Below are positions 38,805-47,427 of a stretch of 64,000 bases of DNA, one piece after another. Under the pieces are notes generated by a model that was not told where the DNA came from, made no database searches, and saw only the letters and a program-made list of their open reading frames with translations. The translations under genes were made by a program, and so were the position numbers. Numbering within the stretch: position 1 is the stretch's first letter; the number at the start of each line of letters is the position of its first letter. This DNA is from Micromonospora saelicesensis (lineage in GTDB: Bacteria > Actinomycetota > Actinomycetes > Mycobacteriales > Micromonosporaceae). The stretch is from the NCBI RefSeq assembly GCF_900091575.1, contig NZ_FMCR01000005.1, forward strand, positions 186,001-250,000, given 5' to 3'.

Positions 38805-41429
38805 TCAGCAGGTGGGCAGGACGTTGATGGTGTCGCCGCCCTCCAGGTTGAGCCAGGCCCAGGGGATGTAATTCTTCCCCTCGTAGTTGACCTGCACCCA
38901 CCAGGTGCTGCGCTTCTCATTGTTGTAGATGTAGGCGTAGACCTCTTCACCCGACTTCTTGCAGTACGCCTGCAGCCGGCTGCCGGGCTTCGCCCAACCC
39001 ACCTGCTTGTCGTTGTCCTGCCGGGCGACCGAGAAGATCTCGTTGCCGTTGCGGCCTTCCCTGTCCCGGTCACAGTAGGTCGACTCGGGGCCGGACGCCC
39101 CGTTGCGGCAGGTCGCGATCCCGTACAGCGGCTGCGTCTTCTGGGCCCGCGTCGCGGTGCCCTTACCGGCGGCGTTGCTCGCCGTCACCGTGAAGGTGTA
39201 GTCGGTGCCCGGCGTCAGGCCCGTCATCGTGATGCTGGAGCATGCCCCGGCCTTCGGCGTCTGGCCCGGCCTGCTCAGCGTGCAGGTGGCCTGACCGCCA
39301 CCGGCGTCCACTGTGAACGTGACAGTCGCCCCGGTGGCCGTCGACGACGAGCCGGTCACCGTGACCCGTGGCTCGGCCACCGTGCGGGCGGTGGCGGTGG
39401 CCTCCGGGCCCGGCCCCGCCTCGTTGACCGCCTTCACCTTCACCGTGACGTTCTGGCCGTTGCCCAGCCCGGTGACTGTCGTGCGGGTGTCGGTCACCTC
39501 GCTGACCCGCCCACCGACGTCCACCAGGTACTTCGTCACCGGCCGACCGTTGGCTTCGGCCGGTGCCCACTGCACCGTCACCGCGCCCGGCTGGTTGGCG
39601 ACAGTGCCGGCGCGCAGGTTGAGCGGCCGACCGGGCGCCGCGAAGGGCACCACCGTGTTGCTGACCGGGGAAGCCGCCGACCCGGCGCCCTTGCTGTTGA
39701 CCGCCACCACTGTGAACGCGTACTGGGTGCCGAACTCCAACTCACCGGCGGGCACCACCAGCTCCGTCTTGGTCGACTCACCGGCCGGCGCGTTCGTCCC
39801 CGCCGAACTGGCCGTCACCGCGTACCTCGCGATGGTGTTGCCCTGCCCGTTCGCCGCCGGCCACTTGACCAGCACCGTGCCGTCCGGCCGTTCCTGGGCG
39901 GTGACGCTCGCCGGTGGGTCGGGCACCGCGGCGGTCGGCGTCACCGGGTTGCTGTTGCGCGGCGGGCCGTCGCCCTTGGCGTTGACGGCGTGCACCGCGA
40001 ACCGGTACGTCTCGCCGTTGGTCAGGCCCTTGACCTCCACCGCCCGCTGGTTCGCGCCCACCTCCAGGCGCTGCCCGGCACCCTGCACCACGTACTTGAT
40101 GATCTCGGCGCCGTTGGCGGCGGCCGGACGCCAACTCACCCGCGCCTCGGCGTTGCCGGCGGCAGCCGTGACGCTGCGCGGCGCGCTCGGCTTGCCCACC
40201 CGCGGCTTCTTCGGCGGAGGCGGCGGCGGGGGAACCGGCGGCGGGTCACCGCCGAGCACGTCGTTGGCGTACTTGTTGACCTCGCGCACCTGGTGCTTGT
40301 CGTCCACCACCCGCGCGGTCGCCGAGTCGGGGGAGTTGATGAACAGGTGGTTCTCCCGGACCTCCAGCTCCAGCGGCCCGTTGGCCCGCCCGCGGATGGT
40401 CTCGACCAGCTGACCCGCCGCGTCGAAGGAGTAGATGGTGCCGGTGGCCTCGTCGGCGCAGTAGAACCGGTTCGCCCAGGCCACCGCCGGGCTGAGCCGG
40501 TCCCCCTCACCCGGCACGGTGAACCCGCTCTCCTGCCCACCGTCACCCACCAGCAGCACCCGCCGGTCGGCGGTCACCGTGACCGGCACCCGTGGGCCGC
40601 TGGTGCGCGCGGGCAGCGCCGCCGGGCCGGACAGCGTCAGCGCCGTCGGGTGCACCTCACCGCGCTGCACCCGCACCAGCTTCCCGGCCGTCCGGTCGAG
40701 CACCGCCACCCCGTCGTCCAGGGTGGAGACGACCAGATCGTGGCTGGCATCGGCGACGTCGTACGACTCGACTTGCTGCGGGCTGAGCCCAGCACCCGCG
40801 GGCGCGGCCGACGCCGGCGCGGACGGCAGCTTGGCGGCGGTGATCGCCGAGACGGTGCCCTGGCTGGGCACCGCGATCCAGAGTCGACCCTTACCGTCGA
40901 AGGTGCCGCCGGTGATGCCCGGCGGATAGCGCACCGGCTCGCCGACCGGGGTCAACGATCGCGGGTCGAGCTGCCGGACGATGCCCTGCACGGCGTCGAC
41001 GACGAACGCCGCGTCCTCGTGCAGAGCGACACTCACGCCCAGGCCGGGGGTGGTCCGGGTGGTCGCGCTGAGCTGGAGGGTGGCCAGGTCCAGGGAGCTG
41101 ACCTGCCCGGTCTGCAGGTCCCGCAGGATCAGCAGCCGGTCGGTCTGGGTGATCTGCATCGGATGCTGCCGGGCACCGGGGATCTCGGTGCGGGTGTCCA
41201 CCCGGGCGGTGACCCCGTTGACCCGGGCCAGCTCGCTGCGCGCCGCGCTCCACAGCCAGGAACTCGCGTCGTAGTTGGCCACCGCGTTGTCCGCCGCGCC
41301 CAACCCGAGGACGGTCAACCCCATGGCGGCCAACAGCGCGGCCACCGTGCCCATGGTCACCAGCCCGCCGCGCAGCCGGGACCGGGAGCGGGGGGCCTCG
41401 GTCTGTACGGCGTCGTCGATGCTGGCCAC
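38805..41429 (-). CDS. Membrane-anchored surface protein with beta-propeller-like and FN3 domains
   Basis: 874 residues from GTG 41429, preferred because ggggagg lies nine bases upstream; an ATG at 41504 would add 25 residues without such a site. Membrane anchor ~20-45. Residues ~75-390 are repeats of short beta segments (RLLILRDLQTG, AAFVVDAVQGIVRQLDP, GRLWIAVPSQGTV), propeller-like. Proline run PPPVPPPPPPPKKP at ~396-408, then about four fibronectin type III modules to ~770 (PSAPRSVTAAAG, PDPPASVTAQERPDGTVLVK, APGRPLNLRAG). A Cys-rich C-terminal module ends NVLPTC. Probable extracellular binding protein served by the MoxR complex; ligand unknown. Confidence 0.85.
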   Translation of the reverse strand: MASIDDAVQTEAPRSRSRLRGGLVTMGTVAALLAAMGLTVLGLGAADNAVANYDASSWLWSAARSELARVNGVTARVDTRTEIPGARQHPMQITQTDRLLILRDLQTGQVSSLDLATLQLSATTRTTPGLGVSVALHEDAAFVVDAVQGIVRQLDPRSLTPVGEPVRYPPGITGGTFDGKGRLWIAVPSQGTVSAITAAKLPSAPASAAPAGAGLSPQQVESYDVADASHDLVVSTLDDGVAVLDRTAGKLVRVQRGEVHPTALTLSGPAALPARTSGPRVPVTVTADRRVLLVGDGGQESGFTVPGEGDRLSPAVAWANRFYCADEATGTIYSFDAAGQLVETIRGRANGPLELEVRENHLFINSPDSATARVVDDKHQVREVNKYANDVLGGDPPPVPPPPPPPKKPRVGKPSAPRSVTAAAGNAEARVSWRPAAANGAEIIKYVVQGAGQRLEVGANQRAVEVKGLTNGETYRFAVHAVNAKGDGPPRNSNPVTPTAAVPDPPASVTAQERPDGTVLVKWPAANGQGNTIARYAVTASSAGTNAPAGESTKTELVVPAGELEFGTQYAFTVVAVNSKGAGSAASPVSNTVVPFAAPGRPLNLRAGTVANQPGAVTVQWAPAEANGRPVTKYLVDVGGRVSEVTDTRTTVTGLGNGQNVTVKVKAVNEAGPGPEATATARTVAEPRVTVTGSSSTATGATVTFTVDAGGGQATCTLSRPGQTPKAGACSSITMTGLTPGTDYTFTVTASNAAGKGTATRAQKTQPLYGIATCRNGASGPESTYCDRDREGRNGNEIFSVARQDNDKQVGWAKPGSRLQAYCKKSGEEVYAYIYNNEKRSTWWVQVNYEGKNYIPWAWLNLEGGDTINVLPTC

Positions 41430-41601
41430 AGCCGGCTGCCTCCCCTGAGTCGTGGCAGGTGGAGCGCCTTCCGGCGACCCCTCCCCTGAGCCGGGTGCCA
41501 TCATATGGCGCTGGTGGTGGCGGGGGAACCCGCACCGTCACCCCTGTGGATACCGAGAGTGTGCGTTGTGGACGTCCAGCTCAGCCCGGTTTCGGCTCGG
41601 C

Positions 41602-44535
41602 TCAGCGCGGCGACGCCCGGCCGGAGGGCTCCCCGCTCGACGTGGCTTCGCGCTCGCGCGCGGTGCAGACCTGCCCGGAAGTCGCAAAGCTGTCAGTGGA
41701 GTAGACCGCCAACACGGTGAAACAGTGATCCACTCGGGAGTTCAACCCGTTGACCGTGTAGCTGGTCCGTCCCGGGTCCACGGTGGCGATCACGCCCAAC
41801 GCCTGCCCGGCCCTGCCCGCGGCGACCATGAACGGCACCCCGCCGCCGGTCGGGTCCGTCCAGGTCAATGTGATCGTGGCCGAATCGTCGCGCAGCTTCA
41901 GGTCGCCCGGCGGAAGCCCGGCCGCCGTCGGTGCCGCCGCCGTCGGCGCGGTCCCGGTCGGCGGCGGGTCGTCGCGGGTCAGCATCACCGCACCGAGGCC
42001 GGCCACCGCCACGACGGCCACCCCGGCCGCCACGACCGCGCCGATCAGCGCCGCCCGGTTGCGGCCCGTCGACCCACCCTCATCGACGTACGCCGGCCGG
42101 TACGCGTCCGGTGCCGGGTGGTACTGCTGACCCGGGTACGGCGCCTGGTGCTGGTCCTGGCTGTACGGCGCCTGGGGCGGCTGGTGGTGGTACTGCTGGA
42201 CCGGTGGCGGTGCGGCCGGCGGCCCCAGCGCCGGGTCGGCGCCCGGTGACCAGGCCGGTTGCGCAGCCGGGTTCGGCTGGGCGGCAATGGGGCTTGCCTG
42301 AGCGAGGCTCGGGTCTGCCTGGGCGGCGGTGAAGTGCGCCTGGGCGGCACCGGGGCTTGCCTGCGCGGGGGCAGGGTTCGCCTGCGCGGCTGTCGGGGCG
42401 GGCTGGGCGGCGGTGGGCCAGCCCGGACCGGTCTCCACCCCGGCCGGGCCGCCTTGCGCCGGAACGGACGGCAACACCACGGTCTGGTCGGACAGCGCGC
42501 TGCGGGCCCGCTGAGTCGGCACCACCGGGGCGTCGAGGATGCCCAGCCCGGAGTCGCCGTCCGCACCGGTGCCGCCCGCGTCCATCCTGGTCGGGGCGGA
42601 CGTGCTCTGCCCGGCGGTGACGGCCTGCGCAGCCGCCGTGGTCTGCGGAGGTGTCGTGGTGTGGGTGGGGGAGTCGGCACCTGGATCTGGCAGGGGCTGC
42701 GGTGGGGCGCTGCTGCTCCAGGGCGGTGCGGTCAACCCCCAGGGCGGTACGGGTGGTGCGCTCACCGGAGGCGCGGAGACGGGTGGTTCGTAGGGCGGCC
42801 CGGAGACAGGCGGCCCGAAACCGGGTGGTGCGGACACCGGGTAGGTGTGCCCGGGTGGTGCGGATACGGGTTGGCCGTCGCTGGGTGGTGCGGATACGGG
42901 CTGGCCGTGGCTGGGTGGTGCGGACACGGGCTGGCCGTAGCCGGGCGGCACGGGTTGGCCGTAGCCGGGCGGCACGGGTTGGCCGTAGCCGGGCGGTGCA
43001 GATACAGGTGGGCCCCAGCCGGGCGGTCCGGAGACGGGTGGGCTGTAGCCGGGTGGTGCGGAGACCGGGTATGGCGGGGCCGGTGGTCCCGAGACCGGGT
43101 ACGGCTGGCTGGGGGGAGCGGAGATCGGAGGCGGGGTCACCGGCGGTGCGCTGATGGGCTGGGCCGGTGGTCCGCTCACCGGGTACGCCGGCCCCGGGTG
43201 GCCAACGGTCGGGGAGGGCCTGCCCGATGATGTCGCCTCGGCGCCGGACACGTTGTGCGATTCGCTCGGCGCGGTTGACCGGGCGGCGGCTCGGGCGGCC
43301 TCCTCGGCGAGCAGTGGCTCGATCTGCCGTACCCGGATCGTGGGGTTGTCCCAGCGAGGTGCCGGCACGGCCGGTGTTGCCGGCGGGGCGGTCGACGCCG
43401 GGGCGGTCGGGGTTGGCGGCGGGGGTACCACCGGCGGGGTCCCGTGGCCACCAACCCGTTGACGTGGTGCCACGGGCGGCCCGGACGGCGGTCGGTCTGG
43501 TGACCCTTGCCCGGCCGGCGTCGTCGGCGCGCCTTCAGCCCTCGGCCGGGGCATCGGGCCGGCCGCTGGCCGGGACGGTCCGGGCGGTTGCTCATCCGGG
43601 CGTTGACGGGGTGGCATCGCACGCTCGGGTGGTTGCTCATCGGTGCGCCGAAGCGGTGAATGCGCGTTCGTGGGGGGTTGCCCGCTGACGCCCGAGCCGA
43701 GCGACATCGCATTCGCCGGCAGTGGCGCGTCGGCGCGCGGGCGGGGCGGCGTCGCAGGTCTGGGTGCGGCCGTCGGCGGGCCGGGCTGCGCTGGCGCGAT
43801 CGAGGGAGCTGCCGGCTGAACGGGCGTCGCCCGAGGGGCTGGGACCGGTGCCGGGGTGGGGTGGCCGGGCGACGTGTGTGTGGCTGGTGCGCGTACCTCT
43901 GGAGGGGTTTGTTGGGGTGCGGTCGGCGGTTGCGGCGCCCAGGGTGAGACGGCGGGCGGCGGGCCACCGGCGGAGGGCCGCATCGCGGCGAGGGTCGCCA
44001 GCGACAGGGTCGGGCCGGAGAGCGCCGACCGGGCGCCGGGCTCGGTCACCGGGCCGACCGCGGCCGGACCGGACGTCGGCGCGGAGTGCTGCTCGCCCGC
44101 CGTCGAGGGGGGTGGGCCGAGGTAGTCGCGGGCTGCGCGTACCGCCGGGTGGTTCTCCCCCAGTGCGGCGGGACCGGCGGTGGCGACGCGGGTGTAGTTG
44201 CGGCGGGCCTCGTGCCGGTTGCCGAGTTCCTCCGCCACCTCGGCGAGCTCGAAGGCGAGCGCGAGCATCAGCGGGTCGGAGTGCTCCCAGCGCCGCTCGC
44301 CCGCCGCGAACGCCTCCTCCAACACCCGGCGGGCGGCGAGCGGGTCGTCCCCCTCCCGGTGCAGCCGTGCCAGCAGGTGTGTGGTGTGCAGCACCTCGGG
44401 ATGGTCGTCACCGTATGGCGGAGGAGCGGATTCGATGGCCTCCGCGAGCAGTTGCCGGGCGGCGCTGAGGTCGCCCGCGGCGCGCAGGGCGAGGGCTCGG
44501 TGCTGGGCGGCTGCCAGGGGGGAGGGATGGGACAC
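41602..44535 (-). CDS. TPR - proline-rich - transmembrane - FN3 protein
   Basis: 977 residues, GTG start. Residues 1-140 are tetratricopeptide repeats (LAAAQHRALALRAAGDLSAA, HTTHLLARLHREGDDPLAA). Residues ~145-820 are low-complexity Pro/Ala/Gln, including a tandem run of VSAPPxxGQP units at ~505-620. One membrane segment (ALIGAVVAAGVAVVAVAGLG, ~828-850), then an outside FN3-like module (~878-955, DSATITLTWTDPTGGGVPFM). Cytosolic TPR and an outside FN3 make it a membrane-spanning adaptor. First gene of the operon leading to FN3-MoxR-DUF58-TgpA; 173 bp separate it from the next gene. Confidence 0.82.
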   Translation of the reverse strand: MSHPSPLAAAQHRALALRAAGDLSAARQLLAEAIESAPPPYGDDHPEVLHTTHLLARLHREGDDPLAARRVLEEAFAAGERRWEHSDPLMLALAFELAEVAEELGNRHEARRNYTRVATAGPAALGENHPAVRAARDYLGPPPSTAGEQHSAPTSGPAAVGPVTEPGARSALSGPTLSLATLAAMRPSAGGPPPAVSPWAPQPPTAPQQTPPEVRAPATHTSPGHPTPAPVPAPRATPVQPAAPSIAPAQPGPPTAAPRPATPPRPRADAPLPANAMSLGSGVSGQPPTNAHSPLRRTDEQPPERAMPPRQRPDEQPPGPSRPAAGPMPRPRAEGAPTTPAGQGSPDRPPSGPPVAPRQRVGGHGTPPVVPPPPTPTAPASTAPPATPAVPAPRWDNPTIRVRQIEPLLAEEAARAAARSTAPSESHNVSGAEATSSGRPSPTVGHPGPAYPVSGPPAQPISAPPVTPPPISAPPSQPYPVSGPPAPPYPVSAPPGYSPPVSGPPGWGPPVSAPPGYGQPVPPGYGQPVPPGYGQPVSAPPSHGQPVSAPPSDGQPVSAPPGHTYPVSAPPGFGPPVSGPPYEPPVSAPPVSAPPVPPWGLTAPPWSSSAPPQPLPDPGADSPTHTTTPPQTTAAAQAVTAGQSTSAPTRMDAGGTGADGDSGLGILDAPVVPTQRARSALSDQTVVLPSVPAQGGPAGVETGPGWPTAAQPAPTAAQANPAPAQASPGAAQAHFTAAQADPSLAQASPIAAQPNPAAQPAWSPGADPALGPPAAPPPVQQYHHQPPQAPYSQDQHQAPYPGQQYHPAPDAYRPAYVDEGGSTGRNRAALIGAVVAAGVAVVAVAGLGAVMLTRDDPPPTGTAPTAAAPTAAGLPPGDLKLRDDSATITLTWTDPTGGGVPFMVAAGRAGQALGVIATVDPGRTSYTVNGLNSRVDHCFTVLAVYSTDSFATSGQVCTAREREATSSGEPSGRASPR

Positions 44536-44767
44536 GTGGCAATGCTGCCGTCAGAGGGCCGCCGGACGCTACCCGGACACGCCCCGACGGTGTGTCGGCG
44601 CGGCCGTTTTGAGGCGGCTTGATCAGCGGCGGAAGCGCCGGGGGAGAGGCGCCGGAAGGCGATGTGCATGATCCACGAGCGGCGTGTACAGTAACTCCCC
44701 GTGCGGCCCGCTGTGCTGACCACCGGATGAAAGATCATCTGGTCGGCGAGGTAGGCTGAACGTGTAG

Positions 44768-44851
44768 GTCCGGGTGGCGGAATGGCAGACGCGCTAGCTT
44801 GAGGTGCTAGTACCCGTATAGGGTGTGGGGGTTCAAGTCCCCCCTCGGACA
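44768..44851 (+). tRNA. tRNA-Leu (anticodon GAG)
   Basis: 84 nt with long variable arm. Acceptor GTCCGGG pairs with CTCGGAC (one G-T pair). D-arm GTGGCGGAATGGCAGAC, anticodon arm CTAGC-TTGAGGT-GCTAG with GAG at 34-36, variable arm TACCCGTATAGGGTGT, T-arm GGGGG-TTCAAGT-CCCCC. CCA is not encoded. It is followed by an AbrB-like gene and an integrase, so its 3' end is the likely attachment site of the island. Confidence 0.96.
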
Positions 44852-44884
44852 CGAGTATCTTTCATTTGTGCACAGTATGACGTA

Positions 44885-44912
44885 GCGGTGGTCAAGTATG
44901 CTTGACCACCGC
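44885..44912. repeat. 12-bp perfect inverted repeat after the tRNA
   Basis: GCGGTGGTCAAG-tatg-CTTGACCACCGC, 33 bp past the tRNA. Without a T-run. It is placed where recombinase arm sites or a tRNA terminator would be. The rest of 44852-45071 shows nothing further. Confidence 0.6.
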
Positions 44913-45071
44913 CGAAGCTCCTACGACACAGGCGCCGGCGCTGCCCCTCGTGACAGGCCTCCCGGAGCGAGAGCTGCGACAACACACGCCAGCTCATCTG
45001 TCATCCCCGCTGTTGCCCTGCCCGGTCAGCAGACCAGCGCACGTGGTGCTCCTGGTACTCCTGCCGCAGCG

Positions 45072-45464
45072 ATGAGACGACCGCCGCTACCCCTTCCAAC
45101 CCTCGCCGCCACCCGCAGTCGCCTGGCTGTCTACGGACTGGTCACGCTGAATGCGCACGGCCGGATCGCTGATCGGTCGGCGATGAAGGTGCTTCAGTGG
45201 GCGCCCGGACTGCGATTGAGCATCAGGGAGCGCCATGGGCTGATTGTGGTTTCCGCGGATCAACAGGGCGTCTTCAAGGTGGCCAAGGAAGGTCATGTCC
45301 GGCTGCCGGCGGTGGTTCGCCAGTGGTGCGGCCTCGCCGCCGGTGACCGCGTACTTATCGTCGCTGAACCGGCCAGCGGACGGCTGGTAGTTCACCCGCC
45401 GGCGAAGCTCGACGAGCTGATCACCCAGGCTCACGACGCGGTGTTCGGGGGCGAGCATGAGTGA
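45072..45464 (+). CDS. AbrB/MazE/SpoVT-type DNA-binding protein linked to the integrase
   Basis: 130 residues from ATG 45072. The C-terminal part GVFKVAKEGHVRLPAVVRQW then CGLAAGDRVLIVAEPASGRL is a swapped-hairpin AbrB domain. The N-terminal half (GRIADRSAMKVLQWAPGLRL, VVSADQQ) looks like a second, diverged copy. It overlaps the integrase start by eight bases. Such AbrB-integrase pairs recur at actinobacterial tRNA-borne elements and the protein may regulate integration or direct excision. That role is inference. Confidence 0.78.
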   Translation: MRRPPLPLPTLAATRSRLAVYGLVTLNAHGRIADRSAMKVLQWAPGLRLSIRERHGLIVVSADQQGVFKVAKEGHVRLPAVVRQWCGLAAGDRVLIVAEPASGRLVVHPPAKLDELITQAHDAVFGGEHE

Positions 45465-46476
45465 TACCGCGGCGAATCGTGCTGAGTTGGACGCGGCTCG
45501 GCTGCTTCTTGCTCGGATGGGCATCTCGCCTGCTGAGCTGTTGGACGCTGCGGTGGCTCGGCCTCCGTCGCCGACCTTTGCCGAGTACGTCCCGGTGGTG
45601 GCGGCTGCGGTCACGGCGGGGACGCGGCGTGCCTACGGCTCCTATTGGAAGCGGGTGGTGGAGCACTGGGGGCATCGAAGATTGGACGAGCCCACTCCGT
45701 CGGAGATCGAGCAGTTGGCGGAGTACGTCAAGACGCACGTGGTGGCGCGGCGGAACGCCCGTGGAGGTCGAAGCGCGGCGGAGCATCTGATTGCCGCCTT
45801 GCGTTGTCTTTACAAGAGGGCAGTCGCTGATGGTTTCATCGTTGCTTCGGACAACCCTGCATTGAAGGTGGCGAAGCCGCGACGGCTGCCGAGCACGCGC
45901 AGGGCAGTGGCGGATACCCGGCTGGCCGAGATCAACGAGGTTGCAGCCAGCACGGGCGACGATCCGGCGCTCGACACGTTGCTTCTGCGGTTGCACACCG
46001 AGACGGCGTGTCGACGCGGTGGCGCGCTGGCGCTTCGTCCGGCCGATTTGGATCCGGATCAATGTCTGATCCTGCTGCGAGAGAAGGGGGACTCAAGGCG
46101 GTGGCAGCCGATTTCTCCGACGCTGATGCGGTACCTGCAACGGCATGCTGAGGAGCGGGGTGCGACGGAGGCGGGGCAACTGCTGCGCTATCGGAGTGGG
46201 CAGCCCATCACATACCGGCGTTATGACCATCTGTGGGTGCGGATCGGCGAGCACCTGCCGTGGGTTTACACACAACAGATCAGCACACACTGGTTGCGTC
46301 ACACCACGCTGACCTGGGTGGAAAGGAACTTCGGCTACGGCGTCGCACGAGCCTACGCCGGTCATTCGGAGGGCGGTAGTGATGCTGGCACTACAGCCAC
46401 CTACGTGCGGGCGACGATGCAGGAGATCGCCGCAGCGTTGTCGGCGCTCACAAATGAGCCGCATCCCCTGAGTTAA
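45457..46476 (+). CDS. Tyrosine recombinase (integrase) of the island
   Basis: 339 residues. N-terminal SAM-like core-binding domain ~38-140 (AGTRRAYGSYWKRVVEHWGH), catalytic domain with R186/R187 (TETACRRGGALAL), K210 (LREKGDSRRW), H278 and R281 (STHWLRHTTL), H303 (AGHSEG) and nucleophile Y316 (TATYVRAT). The full R-K-H-R-H-Y set is present, so it should be active. Located 605 bp from tRNA-Leu, oriented away from it. GC content and codon use of the following genes differ from the left part. Confidence 0.93.
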   Translation: MSDTAANRAELDAARLLLARMGISPAELLDAAVARPPSPTFAEYVPVVAAAVTAGTRRAYGSYWKRVVEHWGHRRLDEPTPSEIEQLAEYVKTHVVARRNARGGRSAAEHLIAALRCLYKRAVADGFIVASDNPALKVAKPRRLPSTRRAVADTRLAEINEVAASTGDDPALDTLLLRLHTETACRRGGALALRPADLDPDQCLILLREKGDSRRWQPISPTLMRYLQRHAEERGATEAGQLLRYRSGQPITYRRYDHLWVRIGEHLPWVYTQQISTHWLRHTTLTWVERNFGYGVARAYAGHSEGGSDAGTTATYVRATMQEIAAALSALTNEPHPLS

Positions 46477-46480
46477 TTGT

Positions 46481-46519
46481 GCGGTGGGACCTGGCCTTGC
46501 GGGGTTGGGTCCCACCGCG
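46481..46519 (+). terminator. Stem-loop after the integrase gene
   Basis: GCGGTGGGACC (46481-46491) pairs with GGTCCCACCGC (46509-46519), starting four bases after the stop codon. Perfect 11-bp stem, 17-base loop, no T-run. Confidence 0.7.
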
Positions 46520-47427
46520 CCGTGCGGCGGGATTAACAGAACCTTCTTCCGCCAGCCCGCTGTGGACGGCAGCAGGTCTTTCTAGCCCGAAACATCGCCC
46601 TGAATAGGGCAGATGTTGTCAAGCGGCGGGCACTAGACGGGGCGCTGGCCGGTACACGGTAGCTGGGCCACCGACAGCTTCGCGCCGAAACCCGCCACGG
46701 GGTGCGGCGCTCTCAGCCGGGCTTGCGGCCTTGGTCAGGGCCGGTTTGACGACGCCGACACGGGCTTGCCCCATCGACTCGTCGGCACTTTATCCGTCGC
46801 CTCACGGGCTCAAATACCTTGATCGGCGCCGGCGAGCAAGTTGCCGTCGCAGGCAGTGCTCGGGTCGCGTGACCAGGTCTTCCACCAAACCGCCAGCGGT
46901 GTGGGCACGGATCCTGGTCGGGTCGGCGAGGTCACCGCTCGAGCTGCCGGACACGGCCGCGTGCAGGTGGAACAGCTTTGGCCGCAAGCCACTGACCTCC
47001 GGTCCCTGCGGCGGCACGTTCCGCTGCGGGAACCGCTTCCTCTCCACGCCGTTCGGGTCGGAGGTGATCCTGTACGCCGGGCTGAGCCCGCGCCAGTTAC
47101 CTACCGTCGGGCTATGGAGGAGTTGCTGCGGGGGCAGGCCGAGGTGGTCACCGGCGATAGGGAAACCGTTGTGTAGCGGGCCTGCCTGTATGAGATCACG
47201 CCCGAGCTCGGGCGACGACACGGGCGTGACCTGCGGTTGTACCGGCATCGCCCCGACTACTGCGAACCCCACGGCCGGGGCGGCGAGGACCGGTGCGAGT
47301 AAGTCTTGCGCACGGCCCCGCCGCCACCCGCCCTCGAACATGCGTACGATCACCGCGTGCAGGCAGTGATCCGACGGTGGCGGCAGTTTCTTCTCGGCCG
47401 CAGTGCCGCTTGGATGCCAGCTCGCTG
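46520..47427. other. Gene-poor stretch with decayed sequence
   Basis: No intact gene is convincing over ~900 bp. A hairpin AACATC-GCCCT-gaat-AGGGC-a-GATGTT lies at 46591-46617. Between ~46960 and 47310 scattered frames look protein-like (RACLYEITPELGRRHGRDLR just after a stop near 47175, then RHRPDYCEPHGRGGEDRCE) but are broken by stops. They are probably remains of a small mobile-element gene. I could not name the parent. Confidence 0.5.
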
